Made by a program: the position numbers and the translations under genes | The notes under the pieces: model-generated | The model's input: only the letters and a program-made list of their open reading frames with translations | Told to the model about the DNA's origin: nothing | The model's database searches: none | Assembly: GCF_021129175.1 (NCBI RefSeq) | Contig: NZ_JAJOHV010000068.1 | Coordinates: 42,965-106,964 of the forward strand | Reading direction: 5' to 3' | Source of the DNA: Chromobacterium piscinae | GTDB lineage: Bacteria > Pseudomonadota > Gammaproteobacteria > Burkholderiales > Chromobacteriaceae | Length of the DNA stretch: 64,000 bases | Shown: piece by piece, positions 52,234-60,192 of the stretch | Numbering within the stretch: the first letter of the stretch is position 1 | How the letters are laid out: every line of letters starts with the position of its first letter

Positions 52234-52737
52234 ATGCGACAGATGAAAATCCCGTACTACAACGACACCGATCATTACAAGACCGTCGGCACCATGCTGG
52301 TGCCGCCTGGCGAAACCCGCGAGGTGGACGCCAGCCTGCTGCCCGACTATGCCGCGGCGGATCTCGCTCTGGACGACGACGCCCCGGTCCATATCGTGGA
52401 CGCGCTGCTGGCTGGCTCTTTGTTCGAGCTGCTGTCCGCCATCCCCGTGCTGGCGCGCGAGGACCTGGAACAGCTGGGCGAGCGCGAGCAGGCCGAGGGC
52501 CGCCGCAAAGACGTGCTGGCCGCTGTTTCGGAGCGCCTGCTCACCCTAGCCAGCGAGTCGTTGGGCGTGCCTGGTGAGAGCCTGCCGCCGCAGGAAGATG
52601 ACGACGGCGAGCATGCCGAGATCCTGGGCGCGGACCTGGCCGCCGGCGAATCCGATACCGCGACCGTCGATGTCCTGGCGAGCGATGCCGGCGGGCTGGT
52701 GGTTGAGCCCAAGGCCGCCAAGGGCAAACAAAAGTGA
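52234..52737 (+). CDS. Phage head protein, unknown (acidic)
   Basis: A 167-residue acidic protein starting MRQMKIPYYNDTDHYKTVGT; ATG 52243 is an equally plausible start. The C-terminal half is Glu/Ala/Asp-rich and probably disordered. It lies between the capsid gene and a head-completion-like gene, near the position of Mu gp35. The stop overlaps the next GTG start. No domain recognised with confidence. Confidence 0.7.
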   Translation: MRQMKIPYYNDTDHYKTVGTMLVPPGETREVDASLLPDYAAADLALDDDAPVHIVDALLAGSLFELLSAIPVLAREDLEQLGEREQAEGRRKDVLAAVSERLLTLASESLGVPGESLPPQEDDDGEHAEILGADLAAGESDTATVDVLASDAGGLVVEPKAAKGKQK

Positions 52738-53363
52738 CCACCCTGTCCGCCCTGGCCCAGTCCCTGCGCGCCAGCATGCTGGGCGCTGCAGAGGAATTCG
52801 ACCGCGAGCCGGAACGGGGCAGCCTGGCGCAGTTCCAGCGCCTGCTGCAGGTGGCGCTGGACGACTACAGCCGCCGCCGGCCGCTGATCGTGCTGGGCCG
52901 CCTGCAGCTGGAGGCTGAGCGCGTGGTGTACGACTGCCCCGCGGATCTGGTGGCGGTGCAGGCGTTTGACTGGGGCCGGGCGGACAAGGCGCGCCTGCCG
53001 GTGTGGGCGGATGGCTGGCCTGGCCGCCTGCCGGACATGCGCGTCAGCCGCGACGGCGACCGCCGCGTGCTGTACCTGATGCCGGCACCGTCCGCGCGCC
53101 AGATCGGCCTGCTGGGCAGCGCCGCCGCTTACCGCTACCGCTCGCGCCACACGCTGGACGAGCAGGGCAGCACCATCCCGGCCGGCGACGAGCCGCTGGT
53201 GCTGCTGCGCGCCCAGGCCGAGGCCATGCGCGAGCTGGCCATCTCCCACGCCGTCACGCCGTACCAGGTGCGGGACGGCATCAGCGCCACCCCGCGCAAC
53301 GGCACGCCGTCCTATCTGCACACCGTGCTGATGGAGGAGTTCGAGCGGAGGATCTGCCAATGA
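52734..53363 (+). CDS. Phage head-tail connector-like protein (Mu gp36 position)
   Basis: A 209-residue protein with GTG start at 52734 overlapping the previous stop (GTGA). It occupies the gp36-like head completion position, but the sequence gives no decisive motif. LQVALDDYSRRRPLIVLGRL resembles the start of several connector proteins. It ends overlapping the next ATG by four bases. Confidence 0.6.
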   Translation: MTTLSALAQSLRASMLGAAEEFDREPERGSLAQFQRLLQVALDDYSRRRPLIVLGRLQLEAERVVYDCPADLVAVQAFDWGRADKARLPVWADGWPGRLPDMRVSRDGDRRVLYLMPAPSARQIGLLGSAAAYRYRSRHTLDEQGSTIPAGDEPLVLLRAQAEAMRELAISHAVTPYQVRDGISATPRNGTPSYLHTVLMEEFERRICQ

Positions 53364-53902
53364 TCGGCAACGTATACGTCAATGACGACGTGGTGCGCGC
53401 CGCGTTTGAGCGGGCGCCGCAGGCGATGGCGCGGGCCATGGAGCCGAAGGTGGAGCGCGCCGGCCAGTACCTGAACCGCGCCGTGCGCCAGAAATTGCGC
53501 AGCAACCGCAGCATGGGATTCACCACGCTGATGAACGCCATTCACGTTCAACGCCCGTTTGCCATGGCGCGCGACGTGGTGGCCGGCGTGCGCTACGCCC
53601 GTTTTGTGGAAGACGGCACTGCCCCGGGTTACCGGGGACTGCCGCCCATCCGCCCGCTGGCCGAGTGGCTGCGCATCAAGCACGGTCTGGACGAGAAGCA
53701 AGCCCGCCGCCGCGCCGGCGGCTTGGCGCGGTACTTCCGCGACCACGGCACCCAGGCCGCGCCGTTTTTCAAACCCGCATACGACGAATCCCAATCCCGG
53801 CTGTTTGCCATTCTGCGCGAGGGCGCGGAGGCCGGCGTGCGCGCTGTGACAGGCGTGGGCGGCCACTATGCATTCACCGGCAGCTATGGAGGGGCCCTGT
53901 AA
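53360..53902 (+). CDS. Virion morphogenesis/HK97 gp10-like protein
   Basis: A 180-residue protein resembling phage virion morphogenesis (Mu G-like) or gp10-type neck proteins: RAGQYLNRAVRQKLRSNRSM near the start, RYARFVEDGTAPGYRGLPPI in the middle and a C-terminal aromatic stretch. The YxxxvExGT pattern is typical of these proteins. It overlaps neighbours on both sides. Confidence 0.72.
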   Translation: MIGNVYVNDDVVRAAFERAPQAMARAMEPKVERAGQYLNRAVRQKLRSNRSMGFTTLMNAIHVQRPFAMARDVVAGVRYARFVEDGTAPGYRGLPPIRPLAEWLRIKHGLDEKQARRRAGGLARYFRDHGTQAAPFFKPAYDESQSRLFAILREGAEAGVRAVTGVGGHYAFTGSYGGAL

Positions 53903-54390
53903 TGGCCATCAAGAAAGCCGCCGTCGGCGGCGGCATCGTCGCCGCCATCATCGCCTTCACCTCTCCGTGGGAGGGCGAGCGTCACATTGCCTATCAGGAC
54001 ATTGTGGGCGTTTGGACCATCTGCATGGGGGAAACCCAGGGCGTGAAGCCCGGCATGAGGATGAACCACCAGCAATGCGCCGAGCAGATGGCGCGCCGGG
54101 TGCCGGACTACCTGGGCCCGGTGGACCGGCTGATGCCCGGCCTGCCGGATAACCGCCGGATCGCCTACACGGATGCCGCCTGGAACCTGGGCGTGGGCGC
54201 GCTCACCCGGCGCAGCGCCGGCGCTGACGGCCAGCCGCGGCCGGGCACCAGCATTGTGGATCTGGAGCGGGCCGGCAAATGGCGCGCCGCCTGCGACAGG
54301 CTGCTGCAGTTCAACAAGGCCGGCGGCAAGGTGATCGCCGGCCTGAAACGCCGCCGCGAGGCAGAGAGGGCGCTATGTCTCAACGACTGA
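53902..54390 (+). CDS. SAR-type endolysin (GH24 lysozyme)
   Basis: A 162-residue lysozyme that cuts peptidoglycan. The N-terminal weakly hydrophobic segment (AAVGGGIVAAIIAFTSPW) looks like a signal-anchor-release domain. The catalytic triad fits E-x8-D-x5-T: Glu24 (WEGER), Asp33 (YQD) and Thr39 (VWTIC). Cys41 near the active site could take part in redox or disulfide activation, as in other SAR endolysins. GGAGGGG precedes ATG 53902. First gene of the lysis block. Confidence 0.88.
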   Translation: MAIKKAAVGGGIVAAIIAFTSPWEGERHIAYQDIVGVWTICMGETQGVKPGMRMNHQQCAEQMARRVPDYLGPVDRLMPGLPDNRRIAYTDAAWNLGVGALTRRSAGADGQPRPGTSIVDLERAGKWRAACDRLLQFNKAGGKVIAGLKRRREAERALCLND

Positions 54391-54563
54391 AACAGTTCCT
54401 GCTGGCGCGCCTGCAGGAGCCATCCACCTGGCGCGGCGCGGTGATGCTGGCCACCGCCCTGGGCATTACCGTTTCGCCGGACACCGAAAACGCCATCATC
54501 GCCATTGGCCTGGCCGTTTCCGGCCTGCTGGGCGCGCTGCTGCCGGAGAGGAAGGGGGACTGA
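54375..54563 (+). CDS. Putative holin
   Basis: A 62-residue protein with an amphipathic N-terminus (MSQRLKQFLLARLQEPSTWR) and one or two hydrophobic helices (GAVMLATALGI; AIIAIGLAVSGLLGALL), ending ERKGD. Size and position, overlapping the endolysin gene and preceding the spanins, indicate a holin or pinholin. It overlaps the next ATG by one base. Confidence 0.7.
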   Translation: MSQRLKQFLLARLQEPSTWRGAVMLATALGITVSPDTENAIIAIGLAVSGLLGALLPERKGD

Positions 54564-54820
54564 TGGTCGATTTCCTCAAACGAATGATTTTGCCCGTCTT
54601 GCTTGGGCTGATCGACTTGGCGGTAGTGGGAGGGCTGGCATATAGCGCCGGCCGCACAACCGGCCGGGCCGAACTGTTCGCCTACCGCGCACAGGTCGCG
54701 GAGCAACGACGCATCGACAATGCAGCCTTGCATCGCTGCCAGGCAAAATCTTGCCCGCAGTCCGACGCGCCGGACCGGCTGGGCGCGCTGCTGCCGGAGG
54801 GGAGGGGCAATGCCGAATAA
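54563..54820 (+). CDS. Truncated Rz-like paralogue (duplication remnant)
   Basis: An 85-residue protein with an N-terminal helix (LPVLLGLIDLAVVGGLAYSA) and GRAELFAYRAQVAEQRRIDN, nearly identical to GRAELSAYRGQVAEQRRIDG of the next gene. Its end, LGALLPEGRG, repeats the holin C-terminus LGALLPERKG. The gene therefore looks like the scar of a tandem duplication of the holin-Rz boundary. It may still be made (GGGGGAC ribosome site). Function uncertain. Confidence 0.65.
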   Translation: MVDFLKRMILPVLLGLIDLAVVGGLAYSAGRTTGRAELFAYRAQVAEQRRIDNAALHRCQAKSCPQSDAPDRLGALLPEGRGNAE

Positions 54821-55382
54821 CGCTCTCCTCGACGCCGCGCTGCTGGCGGCGCTGGCCGCCGCCATTGGCGGGTTCTGGTACGGGCATAGCCAATACCAGC
54901 AGGGCCTGGCCGTCGGCCGGGCCGAACTGTCCGCCTACCGCGGCCAGGTGGCGGAACAGCGGCGCATCGACGGCGCCGCCGCCCTGCTGCGCTACCAGGA
55001 GCAAACCCGACAGTTGGCCGACGTGTCCGGACAGCTGGATGTCACCCTGACCGCTCTGGACGCCGCGCGCGACCAGATCACCCGGAGGATAACCCGTGCC
55101 GCTCAACGCCCTGCGCCGGTTGCCGGCGCTGACAATCCTGGCCTGCTCTCTGTTGACGGCCTGCGCGTCTACAACGACGCCCTCGGCCTGCGCGCCGACG
55201 CCAGCGCCCCCGCTGCCGGCCAACCTGACGCGGACAATGCCGCCGCCGCCGCCGCTGACAGCGGGGTATCACGCGCGGACCTCCTCGCCCATGCCCGCGA
55301 CTATGGCGCCTGGTGCCAGTCCGTCGCCGCCAGCCGCGGCGCGCTGATCCAGATCCATGCGGAGGCCGCCCATGGCCAATGA
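54810..55382 (+). CDS. Rz: Rz-like inner-membrane spanin
   Basis: A 190-residue i-spanin with one N-terminal helix (LLDAALLAALAAAIGGFWYG) and a long helical periplasmic part (YQEQTRQLADVSGQLDVTLT). It joins the outer-membrane Rz1 to fuse the membranes at lysis. GGAGGGG precedes ATG 54810. The Rz1 gene is nested inside it in the +1 frame. The C-terminal 70 residues (Ala/Asp-rich, then HARDYGAWCQSVAAS) are typical of Rz. Confidence 0.8.
   Translation: MPNNALLDAALLAALAAAIGGFWYGHSQYQQGLAVGRAELSAYRGQVAEQRRIDGAAALLRYQEQTRQLADVSGQLDVTLTALDAARDQITRRITRAAQRPAPVAGADNPGLLSVDGLRVYNDALGLRADASAPAAGQPDADNAAAAAADSGVSRADLLAHARDYGAWCQSVAASRGALIQIHAEAAHGQ
55096..55347 (+). CDS. Rz1: Rz1-like outer-membrane spanin lipoprotein nested in Rz
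   Basis: An 83-residue lipoprotein wholly inside Rz in the +1 frame. GTG 55096 has GGAGG seven bases upstream. The signal peptide ends in the lipobox LTAC (Cys23), and the mature part is Pro-rich (PTPAPPLPANLT, MPPPPPL), as in Rz1 proteins. It partners Rz in outer-membrane disruption. Confidence 0.82.
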   Translation: MPLNALRRLPALTILACSLLTACASTTTPSACAPTPAPPLPANLTRTMPPPPPLTAGYHARTSSPMPATMAPGASPSPPAAAR

Positions 55383-55659
55383 ATCGCGCGCGCCCAGCTG
55401 GCATTTTGAGAAACGGATCAACCTGGGGGACGTGCTGACCACCCTGGCGCTGGTGGGCACGCTGCTGGGCTTCATGCTGACGCTGGACCGCCGCCTGACC
55501 GTGGTGGAAGAGAAGCAGACCCAGCAGGTGGTGATTGACCGCCAGCAGGATGAACGCCAGCGCGAGCAGACCAACGAGGTGAAGGACCAGCTGAAAGCCA
55601 TGGACTTCAAGTTGGACAAGCTGGTGGATCGGCAACTCGACCAGAGGAACCGCCAATGA
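55372..55659 (+). CDS. Small phage membrane protein with coiled coil
   Basis: A 95-residue protein: soluble N-terminus, one helix (LTTLALVGTLLGFMLTL) and a C-terminal coiled coil rich in Gln/Asp/Lys (QQDERQREQTNEVKDQLKAM). Similar small proteins are common next to phage lysis genes. ATG 55372 overlaps the Rz end. Function unknown; it may assist lysis timing or tail assembly. Confidence 0.7.
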   Translation: MANESRAPSWHFEKRINLGDVLTTLALVGTLLGFMLTLDRRLTVVEEKQTQQVVIDRQQDERQREQTNEVKDQLKAMDFKLDKLVDRQLDQRNRQ

Positions 55660-56267
55660 CCGCCATCGCCCGCGCCATGGACGCCCTGCGCGCCAGCCTG
55701 GCCGCCGCGCTGCCCGATCGCATCCACACCGCGTCACTGGTTGACCACGTCCAGCGCCAGCCGGCCGAACTGGAGCAGGGCGTGGTGACGGCGCTGTTGC
55801 CGGAGATCGAACCCGGCGACTGGGACAGCACGCTGCGGCTGCGCGTGGTGGGCCAGCTGCAGGTGCGCAAGCACGTCTGCAAGCCGCATGACGTTGAAGC
55901 GGCCGAGCTGGCGCTGTACGGCCAGCTGCGCGCCTGGCTGCGCAACCCCGGCCCGGCCGTGCCGCGGCTGACGCTGCGTAGCGCGCGCTTTAGCTCCCAG
56001 CTGGAATTTCCCTATGGCTGGGTGGCGCTGGAGCTGGACATGGGCCCGCTGGACGAGACCGACGCGCCGGACAGCGAAACCTACCCGCCCAACCAACAGC
56101 CCGGCCGACTGCTGCGCGCCCACATGGACGTGGACCTGGCACCGCACGAAACCCGCGACGAGCACAACAAATGGCTGCACGGCGACTACAGCGCCAGCCG
56201 GCCGGAACTCACCCTGGAGACCCAGCATCATGGACCTGATCATGATCAACCTGAAACCGGCGGCTGA
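55656..56267 (+). CDS. Mu gp37-like tail protein
   Basis: A 203-residue protein in the position of Mu gp37 (DUF1834), upstream of gp38-like, sheath and tube genes. It starts MTAIARAMDALRASLAAALP and contains LRLRVVGQLQVRKHVCKPHD. Likely a tail terminator or neck component. It overlaps the preceding gene by four bases and the next by 38. Confidence 0.65.
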   Translation: MTAIARAMDALRASLAAALPDRIHTASLVDHVQRQPAELEQGVVTALLPEIEPGDWDSTLRLRVVGQLQVRKHVCKPHDVEAAELALYGQLRAWLRNPGPAVPRLTLRSARFSSQLEFPYGWVALELDMGPLDETDAPDSETYPPNQQPGRLLRAHMDVDLAPHETRDEHNKWLHGDYSASRPELTLETQHHGPDHDQPETGG

Positions 56268-56433
56268 CGGCCTGCTGGTGCGGCTGGAGGACGGCAGCGG
56301 CTACCTGCCGGCCGCCGGCCAGCCCGTGCCGCTCACCGCCTACTACCGCCGCCGCATGGCCGATGGCGACGCGGTGGAAGCACAGCCCGAACCGGAGCCG
56401 GCCAAGTCGGCGAAACAGAAAGCGGAGGGATAA
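56230..56433 (+). CDS. DUF2635 (Mu gp38-like) small tail protein
   Basis: A 67-residue protein resembling Mu gp38: INLKPAADGLLVRLEDGSGY, then LPAAGQPVPLTAYYRRRMAD, the usual conserved core ending in YYxRRxxDGD. ATG 56230 has GGAGA upstream, inside the end of the gp37-like gene. The sheath gene follows after three bases. Confidence 0.8.
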   Translation: MDLIMINLKPAADGLLVRLEDGSGYLPAAGQPVPLTAYYRRRMADGDAVEAQPEPEPAKSAKQKAEG

Positions 56434-56436
56434 TCG

Positions 56437-57918
56437 ATGCCCGACAACATCACCTACATGTCCATCCCCGTGGGTGTCCGCACCGGCGGCGTTTACGTGG
56501 AGATCGACCACACTAAGGCGGTTCACGGCCTGCCGCAGATGGAACGCAAGCTGCTGGTGCTGGGCCAGCGCCTGCCGGCCGGCAAAACCGCGGCGCTGGT
56601 CCCATCCCGCATCCTCAATGCCGACGACGCCGCCACCCAGTACGGCCGCGGCTCCATGCTGCACGTCATGGCGCGCGCCCTGGACGCGGTGAAGGCGCGC
56701 TACGGCCTGATCGACGTCTACGCCGTGGCGCTTGAGGATCTACCCGCTGGCGTGGCCGCCAGCGGCACTATCACGCTGACCGGCGCCGTCACCAAGCCCG
56801 GCGTTCTTACCGCCTGGATTGGCGGCGAGCGCGTGCGGGCCGCCGCCAGCATCGGCGACACCAACGCCGCGCTGGCCGCCAAGCTGGCCGACGCCATCAG
56901 CGCCAACGCGGATCTGCCCGTTACCGCCAGCGCCGCCGCCGGCGTTGTAACTGTCTCCAGCCGCCACAAGGGCGACGCCGGCAACGGCATGGAGCTGTCC
57001 GTGGCCTACTACGACGAGGACGCGCTGCCGGAAGGCGTCACCGCCGTCTGCGCCAACCTCGCCGGCGGCGCCGGCAACCCGGACGTGGGCGCGGCGCTGG
57101 CCGCCGTGGCGGAGGACTGGTTCTACAGCATCGTCAGCCCCTACAGCGACGGCGCCACCCTGTCCGCGCTGGAGGCGGACATGGACGGTCGCTGGGGCGG
57201 CATGAACATGCGCACCGGCCACGTGTTTACCGCGCGGGACGGCACCCACGCCCAGCTCACAACCTGGGGCGCGGCACGCAACAGCCCTCACGTCAGCGCC
57301 TGGGGCCTGAAGGGCTGCCCCACCTGGGCGCCGGTGCGTGCGGCTGCCTGGGCCGGCGTGTGCGAATTCCACGGCGCGATCGACCCCGCGCTGCCGCTGC
57401 GCGCGGTGGAAGTACCGGGCGTGCTGGCGCCGCGGCTCAAGGACCGCTTCAGTCGCAACGAGCGCGAGCTGCTGCTGCGCGACGGCATCAGCTCCACCGT
57501 GGTGGACAGCGGCGGCAAGGTGATCCTGGAACGGGTGATCACCACCTACCAGAAATCGCCATTCGGCATGGATGACGAAAGCTTGCTGCGCCTGGAAACC
57601 AAATGGACGGCCGACTACTACCGCTACGCCGTGCGCAGCCGCATCGCCCTGCGTTTTCCGCGCCACAAGCTGGCAAACGACGGCATCAACGTCTCCCCCG
57701 GCCAGGCGTTGGTGACGCCGTCCATCATCCGCGCCGAGCTGATCGCGCTGCACCGCGAACTGGAGTTCGCCGGCATCGTGGAAGACACTGACCAATTCAA
57801 GCGCGATTTGATCGTGATGCGCAGCGACGCCGACGTGGACCGCGTCAACGCCGTGCTGCCGCCCAACCTGGTCAACCAGTTCGTCACCTTCGCTGCCTCC
57901 GTGCAGTACCGTCTGTAA
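56437..57918 (+). CDS. Contractile tail sheath protein (Mu L-like)
   Basis: A 493-residue tail sheath subunit, so the phage is a myovirus type. It opens ITYMSIPVGVRTGGVYVEID, and the C-terminal conserved block contains EFAGIVEDTDQFKRDLIVMR with the usual final VQYRL. The middle has a Thr/Ala-rich beta domain. GGAGGGA precedes ATG 56437, and the tail tube gene follows 12 bases later. Confidence 0.9.
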   Translation: MPDNITYMSIPVGVRTGGVYVEIDHTKAVHGLPQMERKLLVLGQRLPAGKTAALVPSRILNADDAATQYGRGSMLHVMARALDAVKARYGLIDVYAVALEDLPAGVAASGTITLTGAVTKPGVLTAWIGGERVRAAASIGDTNAALAAKLADAISANADLPVTASAAAGVVTVSSRHKGDAGNGMELSVAYYDEDALPEGVTAVCANLAGGAGNPDVGAALAAVAEDWFYSIVSPYSDGATLSALEADMDGRWGGMNMRTGHVFTARDGTHAQLTTWGAARNSPHVSAWGLKGCPTWAPVRAAAWAGVCEFHGAIDPALPLRAVEVPGVLAPRLKDRFSRNERELLLRDGISSTVVDSGGKVILERVITTYQKSPFGMDDESLLRLETKWTADYYRYAVRSRIALRFPRHKLANDGINVSPGQALVTPSIIRAELIALHRELEFAGIVEDTDQFKRDLIVMRSDADVDRVNAVLPPNLVNQFVTFAASVQYRL

Positions 57919-57930
57919 AGGAAACCAACC

Positions 57931-58284
57931 ATGGCACGCATGACTGGCGTGGTGTACATCACGCTCAATGGCCAAAAAAAGCGCAGCGAGGGCGACGCCA
58001 GCCTCAAGCCGGGCGGCAAGATCCGCGAGCAGATCAAGGACGCCAACGGCCCCTGCGGCCTGGCCACCAAGGAAGTGATCGGCGGAGAAGTGAAATTTTC
58101 CTTGCGGCACGCGAGCGATGAGGACGTGGTGGCGCTGCAGCAGCTGGAAGGTGTGACGCTGATTTTTGAAACCGACAGCGGCCAGCGCTACCTGGTGGCC
58201 AATGCCGGCACGGTGGGGGAGGTGGAGCTGAAGGGCAATAAAGTGGACATGACCATGGCAGGCGATCCGGCCGAACTGATCTGA
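57931..58284 (+). CDS. Tail tube protein (Mu M-like)
   Basis: A 117-residue tail tube subunit, starting MARMTGVVYITLNGQKKRSE with EVIGGEVKFSLRHASDEDVV and ending VDMTMAGDPAELI, all typical of the Mu M family. AAAGGAAACC precedes the ATG. Its stop codon overlaps the degenerate fourth late-promoter repeat, and a terminator follows. Confidence 0.9.
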   Translation: MARMTGVVYITLNGQKKRSEGDASLKPGGKIREQIKDANGPCGLATKEVIGGEVKFSLRHASDEDVVALQQLEGVTLIFETDSGQRYLVANAGTVGEVELKGNKVDMTMAGDPAELI

Positions 58285-58322
58285 TTCCACCCCTGTTTAC
58301 ACCGCCCGGCGGGGGCCATACT
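58284..58322 (+). promoter_or_regulatory. Phage late-promoter repeat, degenerate copy 4
   Basis: ATTCCACCCCTGTTTACACC at 58284-58303 matches the 20-bp element at 15 positions, and CATACT (58317-58322) lies at the same -10 distance as in the other copies. A start near 58329 would meet the terminator at 58380, so it may give a short RNA unless read through. Confidence 0.4.
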
Positions 58323-58379
58323 GGCCCTGCGCTTCATGGCGTTCTCCTCTTGTAGTGCTACGGTGTGGCAACCGACCCA

Positions 58380-58406
58380 AACCCCGGCCTTGTGGCTGGG
58401 GTTTTT
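58380..58406 (+). terminator. Intrinsic terminator after the tail tube gene
   Basis: AACCCCGGCC-TTGT-GGCTGGGGTT (one G-T pair) followed by TTTTT. It insulates the tail sheath/tube operon from the cargo cassette. No gene is seen in 58285-58533. Confidence 0.85.
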
Positions 58407-58533
58407 CTTTGCCTGGTACGCAGAAACCACAGGTACGCTATGCTGATCAAATTCCCCTTGCGATCCTTTTTGATTTGGTCCATTATTCAAGCATAGCAGG
58501 ACAGCACTGAACCAAACCACTCAGGAGAGCGTC

Positions 58534-58914
58534 ATGTCGATCACCATCAAGTCTCAAATCAATCCCAGCATCGCCGGTCACGCTGACGACCACATCACCA
58601 CCGAGCATGAACTCAATACCACCCCCAAGAACCTGCTGCGCGCAGTCAAACTGCTGCGCCAGGTGAGAGAATCAAACACCCGCAGCTATGGCAATATCGG
58701 GCGCGGGGTTTGCTGGATAGAATTAGATGGCGTGCGGCTCTCCTATCACGCCATGGCCGAAAATGACGATCTAAACAGCGAAATTTATCAAGAACGCCTG
58801 GCTGACTGGAAACGCGATCGCTGGAGCTACCCAAAGCCCGCCACTCCGTCAGAAAATGCCGCCGATCTAATCGCGGATGTGCAATCGGGGAAATTCGTGA
58901 ATCACGGCAGATAA
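58534..58914 (+). CDS. Cargo protein of unknown function (126 aa)
   Basis: A 126-residue soluble protein (MSITIKSQINPSIAGHADDH) with no recognised domain. CAGGAGAG precedes ATG 58534. Codon use is less GC-biased than in the tail genes, as is common for phage morons. It begins a cassette inserted between the tail tube and tail chaperone genes. A short hairpin (GGCGGGG-TTAA-CCCCGCC, 58931-58948) follows it. Confidence 0.75.
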   Translation: MSITIKSQINPSIAGHADDHITTEHELNTTPKNLLRAVKLLRQVRESNTRSYGNIGRGVCWIELDGVRLSYHAMAENDDLNSEIYQERLADWKRDRWSYPKPATPSENAADLIADVQSGKFVNHGR

Positions 58915-58966
58915 GCATCGATCAAGCCGAGGCGGGGTTAACCCCGCCATACTGCATGGAGACACA

Positions 58967-59524
58967 ATGAAAGAACTTCAATTACTCCATTTGACACCAC
59001 AGCCTGGCCGAGGTGTTTTCAGGGAGCTATGCCCAGATAGTCGGGTTGATGTACTGCGCCTGTCGGCAATGCTGTCAAAATATATTTCCCAGAAATGGCC
59101 ACTCGATAATGGTCGCTCAGAGCGATTTGATAGTTTGCTGTGCCTGGCGCGTGCCCTTGTAGAGTTGCGACATTTAGAATGGGATGGCAATGCTCAGGAC
59201 TGCATTACCGCATTTTCAAAAACGGCCTGGCATAAACCAAATGGCAAACACATCAACGTGGCGCGGTTTGAGCGTTTGGTTAAAACGCCAACAGACGACT
59301 GGACCATGTTTGGAGACCGGCTAGTTGAAATGATCAAGGTTTTGCGAACACATGGGCAGAAATTCAGCCCTTGTAGCGTCTACGACCTGGTATGGCTCCG
59401 TGCGTTATGGGTTGATTTGGAGCATGTCAGGATGGATTACGAGGCAAATAGCGAGAAACATTTCCCACTGGTAATTTCATCTGTGTTTTTCCATCACCTG
59501 CCGGCAGGGCCGAACCATGGATGA
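58967..59524 (+). CDS. Cargo protein, possibly Cse2 (CasB)-like helical protein
   Basis: A 185-residue protein, AT-richer than its neighbours, predicted mostly helical. The stretch NVARFERLVKTPTDDW, then VEMIKVLRTHG, then VYDLVWLRALWVDLEHVRMD recalls the RFxxLL...L..G...LL.DLLxW...R..Y plan of type I-E Cse2/CasB. This is a pattern impression only, without a search. No other cas gene or repeat array is in the window. A lone phage Cse2-like protein could interfere with host Cascade. TGGAGA precedes ATG 58967. Confidence 0.55.
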   Translation: MKELQLLHLTPQPGRGVFRELCPDSRVDVLRLSAMLSKYISQKWPLDNGRSERFDSLLCLARALVELRHLEWDGNAQDCITAFSKTAWHKPNGKHINVARFERLVKTPTDDWTMFGDRLVEMIKVLRTHGQKFSPCSVYDLVWLRALWVDLEHVRMDYEANSEKHFPLVISSVFFHHLPAGPNHG

Positions 59525-59711
59525 CAAGCCCCAGCGCGGCGGTGCCCGCCAGGGCGCAGGCCGGAAAACTGCCGACGGCGCTTCCGGCCTGGTGCCGGCG
59601 AAAGTGATGGTGAGCCCCGAAATCAAAGCCTGGCTGCACAGCATCGGCCAGGCGCGCATTCGGGCCATATTCCATGCAGCGCATCAGGCTGAACAACGTG
59701 ACGGAGAGTAA
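59517..59711 (+). CDS. Small basic phage protein (64 aa)
   Basis: A 64-residue protein with a basic Gly/Arg N-terminus (RGGARQGAGRKTADGA), a motif common in small phage DNA-binding proteins, and a short helical C-terminus. It overlaps the preceding gene by 8 bases and the next by 38. Role unknown; possibly regulatory. Confidence 0.65.
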   Translation: MDDKPQRGGARQGAGRKTADGASGLVPAKVMVSPEIKAWLHSIGQARIRAIFHAAHQAEQRDGE

Positions 59712-60159
59712 CAGCTGGAACTGGCGCCGCCGGCTCCCTCCGCCCGATCCCGCCGCCCTGGCGGAGTTTGGCCAGCTGGAATTCCTGGACGGACTGCGAG
59801 ACTGGTATCGCAAACGCACCGGCGAGCCGCTGACAAACCATCTGCTGGCTGAGATAGCCATGGTCTCGCTGAATACCGTCGAGTCATGGCGCACCGCCCC
59901 AGGATGTACAACGCACCGCCCGATCAGCACCCGCGACAGGGTGCTGATCCTGTTCCGGCTGGCATACCATGTCGAAAACCGTCCCATCGAACAACGGCCG
60001 CGAGGCAATGCCAGCTCGCCGAGGTGGAGCCCAGCAGAGGATCAGGTGATCCGTGAGCGCTACCTAGCAACCGGCCCCGCCGGCATGGTGGAGTACCTGC
60101 CAGGCAGGACTGTCAACGCCATCGCGTTGCGAGCGAGTAGGATAGGAGTCACAAAGTAA
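59674..60159 (+). CDS. Phage DNA-binding protein with HTH and SANT-like motifs
   Basis: A 161-residue protein with a likely HTH (HLLAEIAMVSLNTVESWRTA) and a C-terminal SANT/Myb-like repeat (RWSPAEDQVIRERYLATGPA, then LPGRTVNAIALRASRIGVTK). It probably regulates the cargo cassette or another phage promoter. The start is uncertain: ATG 59674 or GTG 59698. Confidence 0.72.
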   Translation: MQRIRLNNVTESNSWNWRRRLPPPDPAALAEFGQLEFLDGLRDWYRKRTGEPLTNHLLAEIAMVSLNTVESWRTAPGCTTHRPISTRDRVLILFRLAYHVENRPIEQRPRGNASSPRWSPAEDQVIRERYLATGPAGMVEYLPGRTVNAIALRASRIGVTK

Positions 60160-60192
60160 CAGTTTATATATCTGTGTTAGGAGATGTAAAAC

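Noticed and set aside
50185..52392. A 735-codon minus-strand frame opposite the capsid gene.
   Set aside because: It is a shadow of a strongly coding phage gene; composition is Gly/His/Gln/Val-rich without any motif.
56740..58290. A 516-codon minus-strand frame opposite tail sheath and tube.
   Set aside because: It spans two clear plus-strand genes and has low-complexity His/Gly/Ala content.
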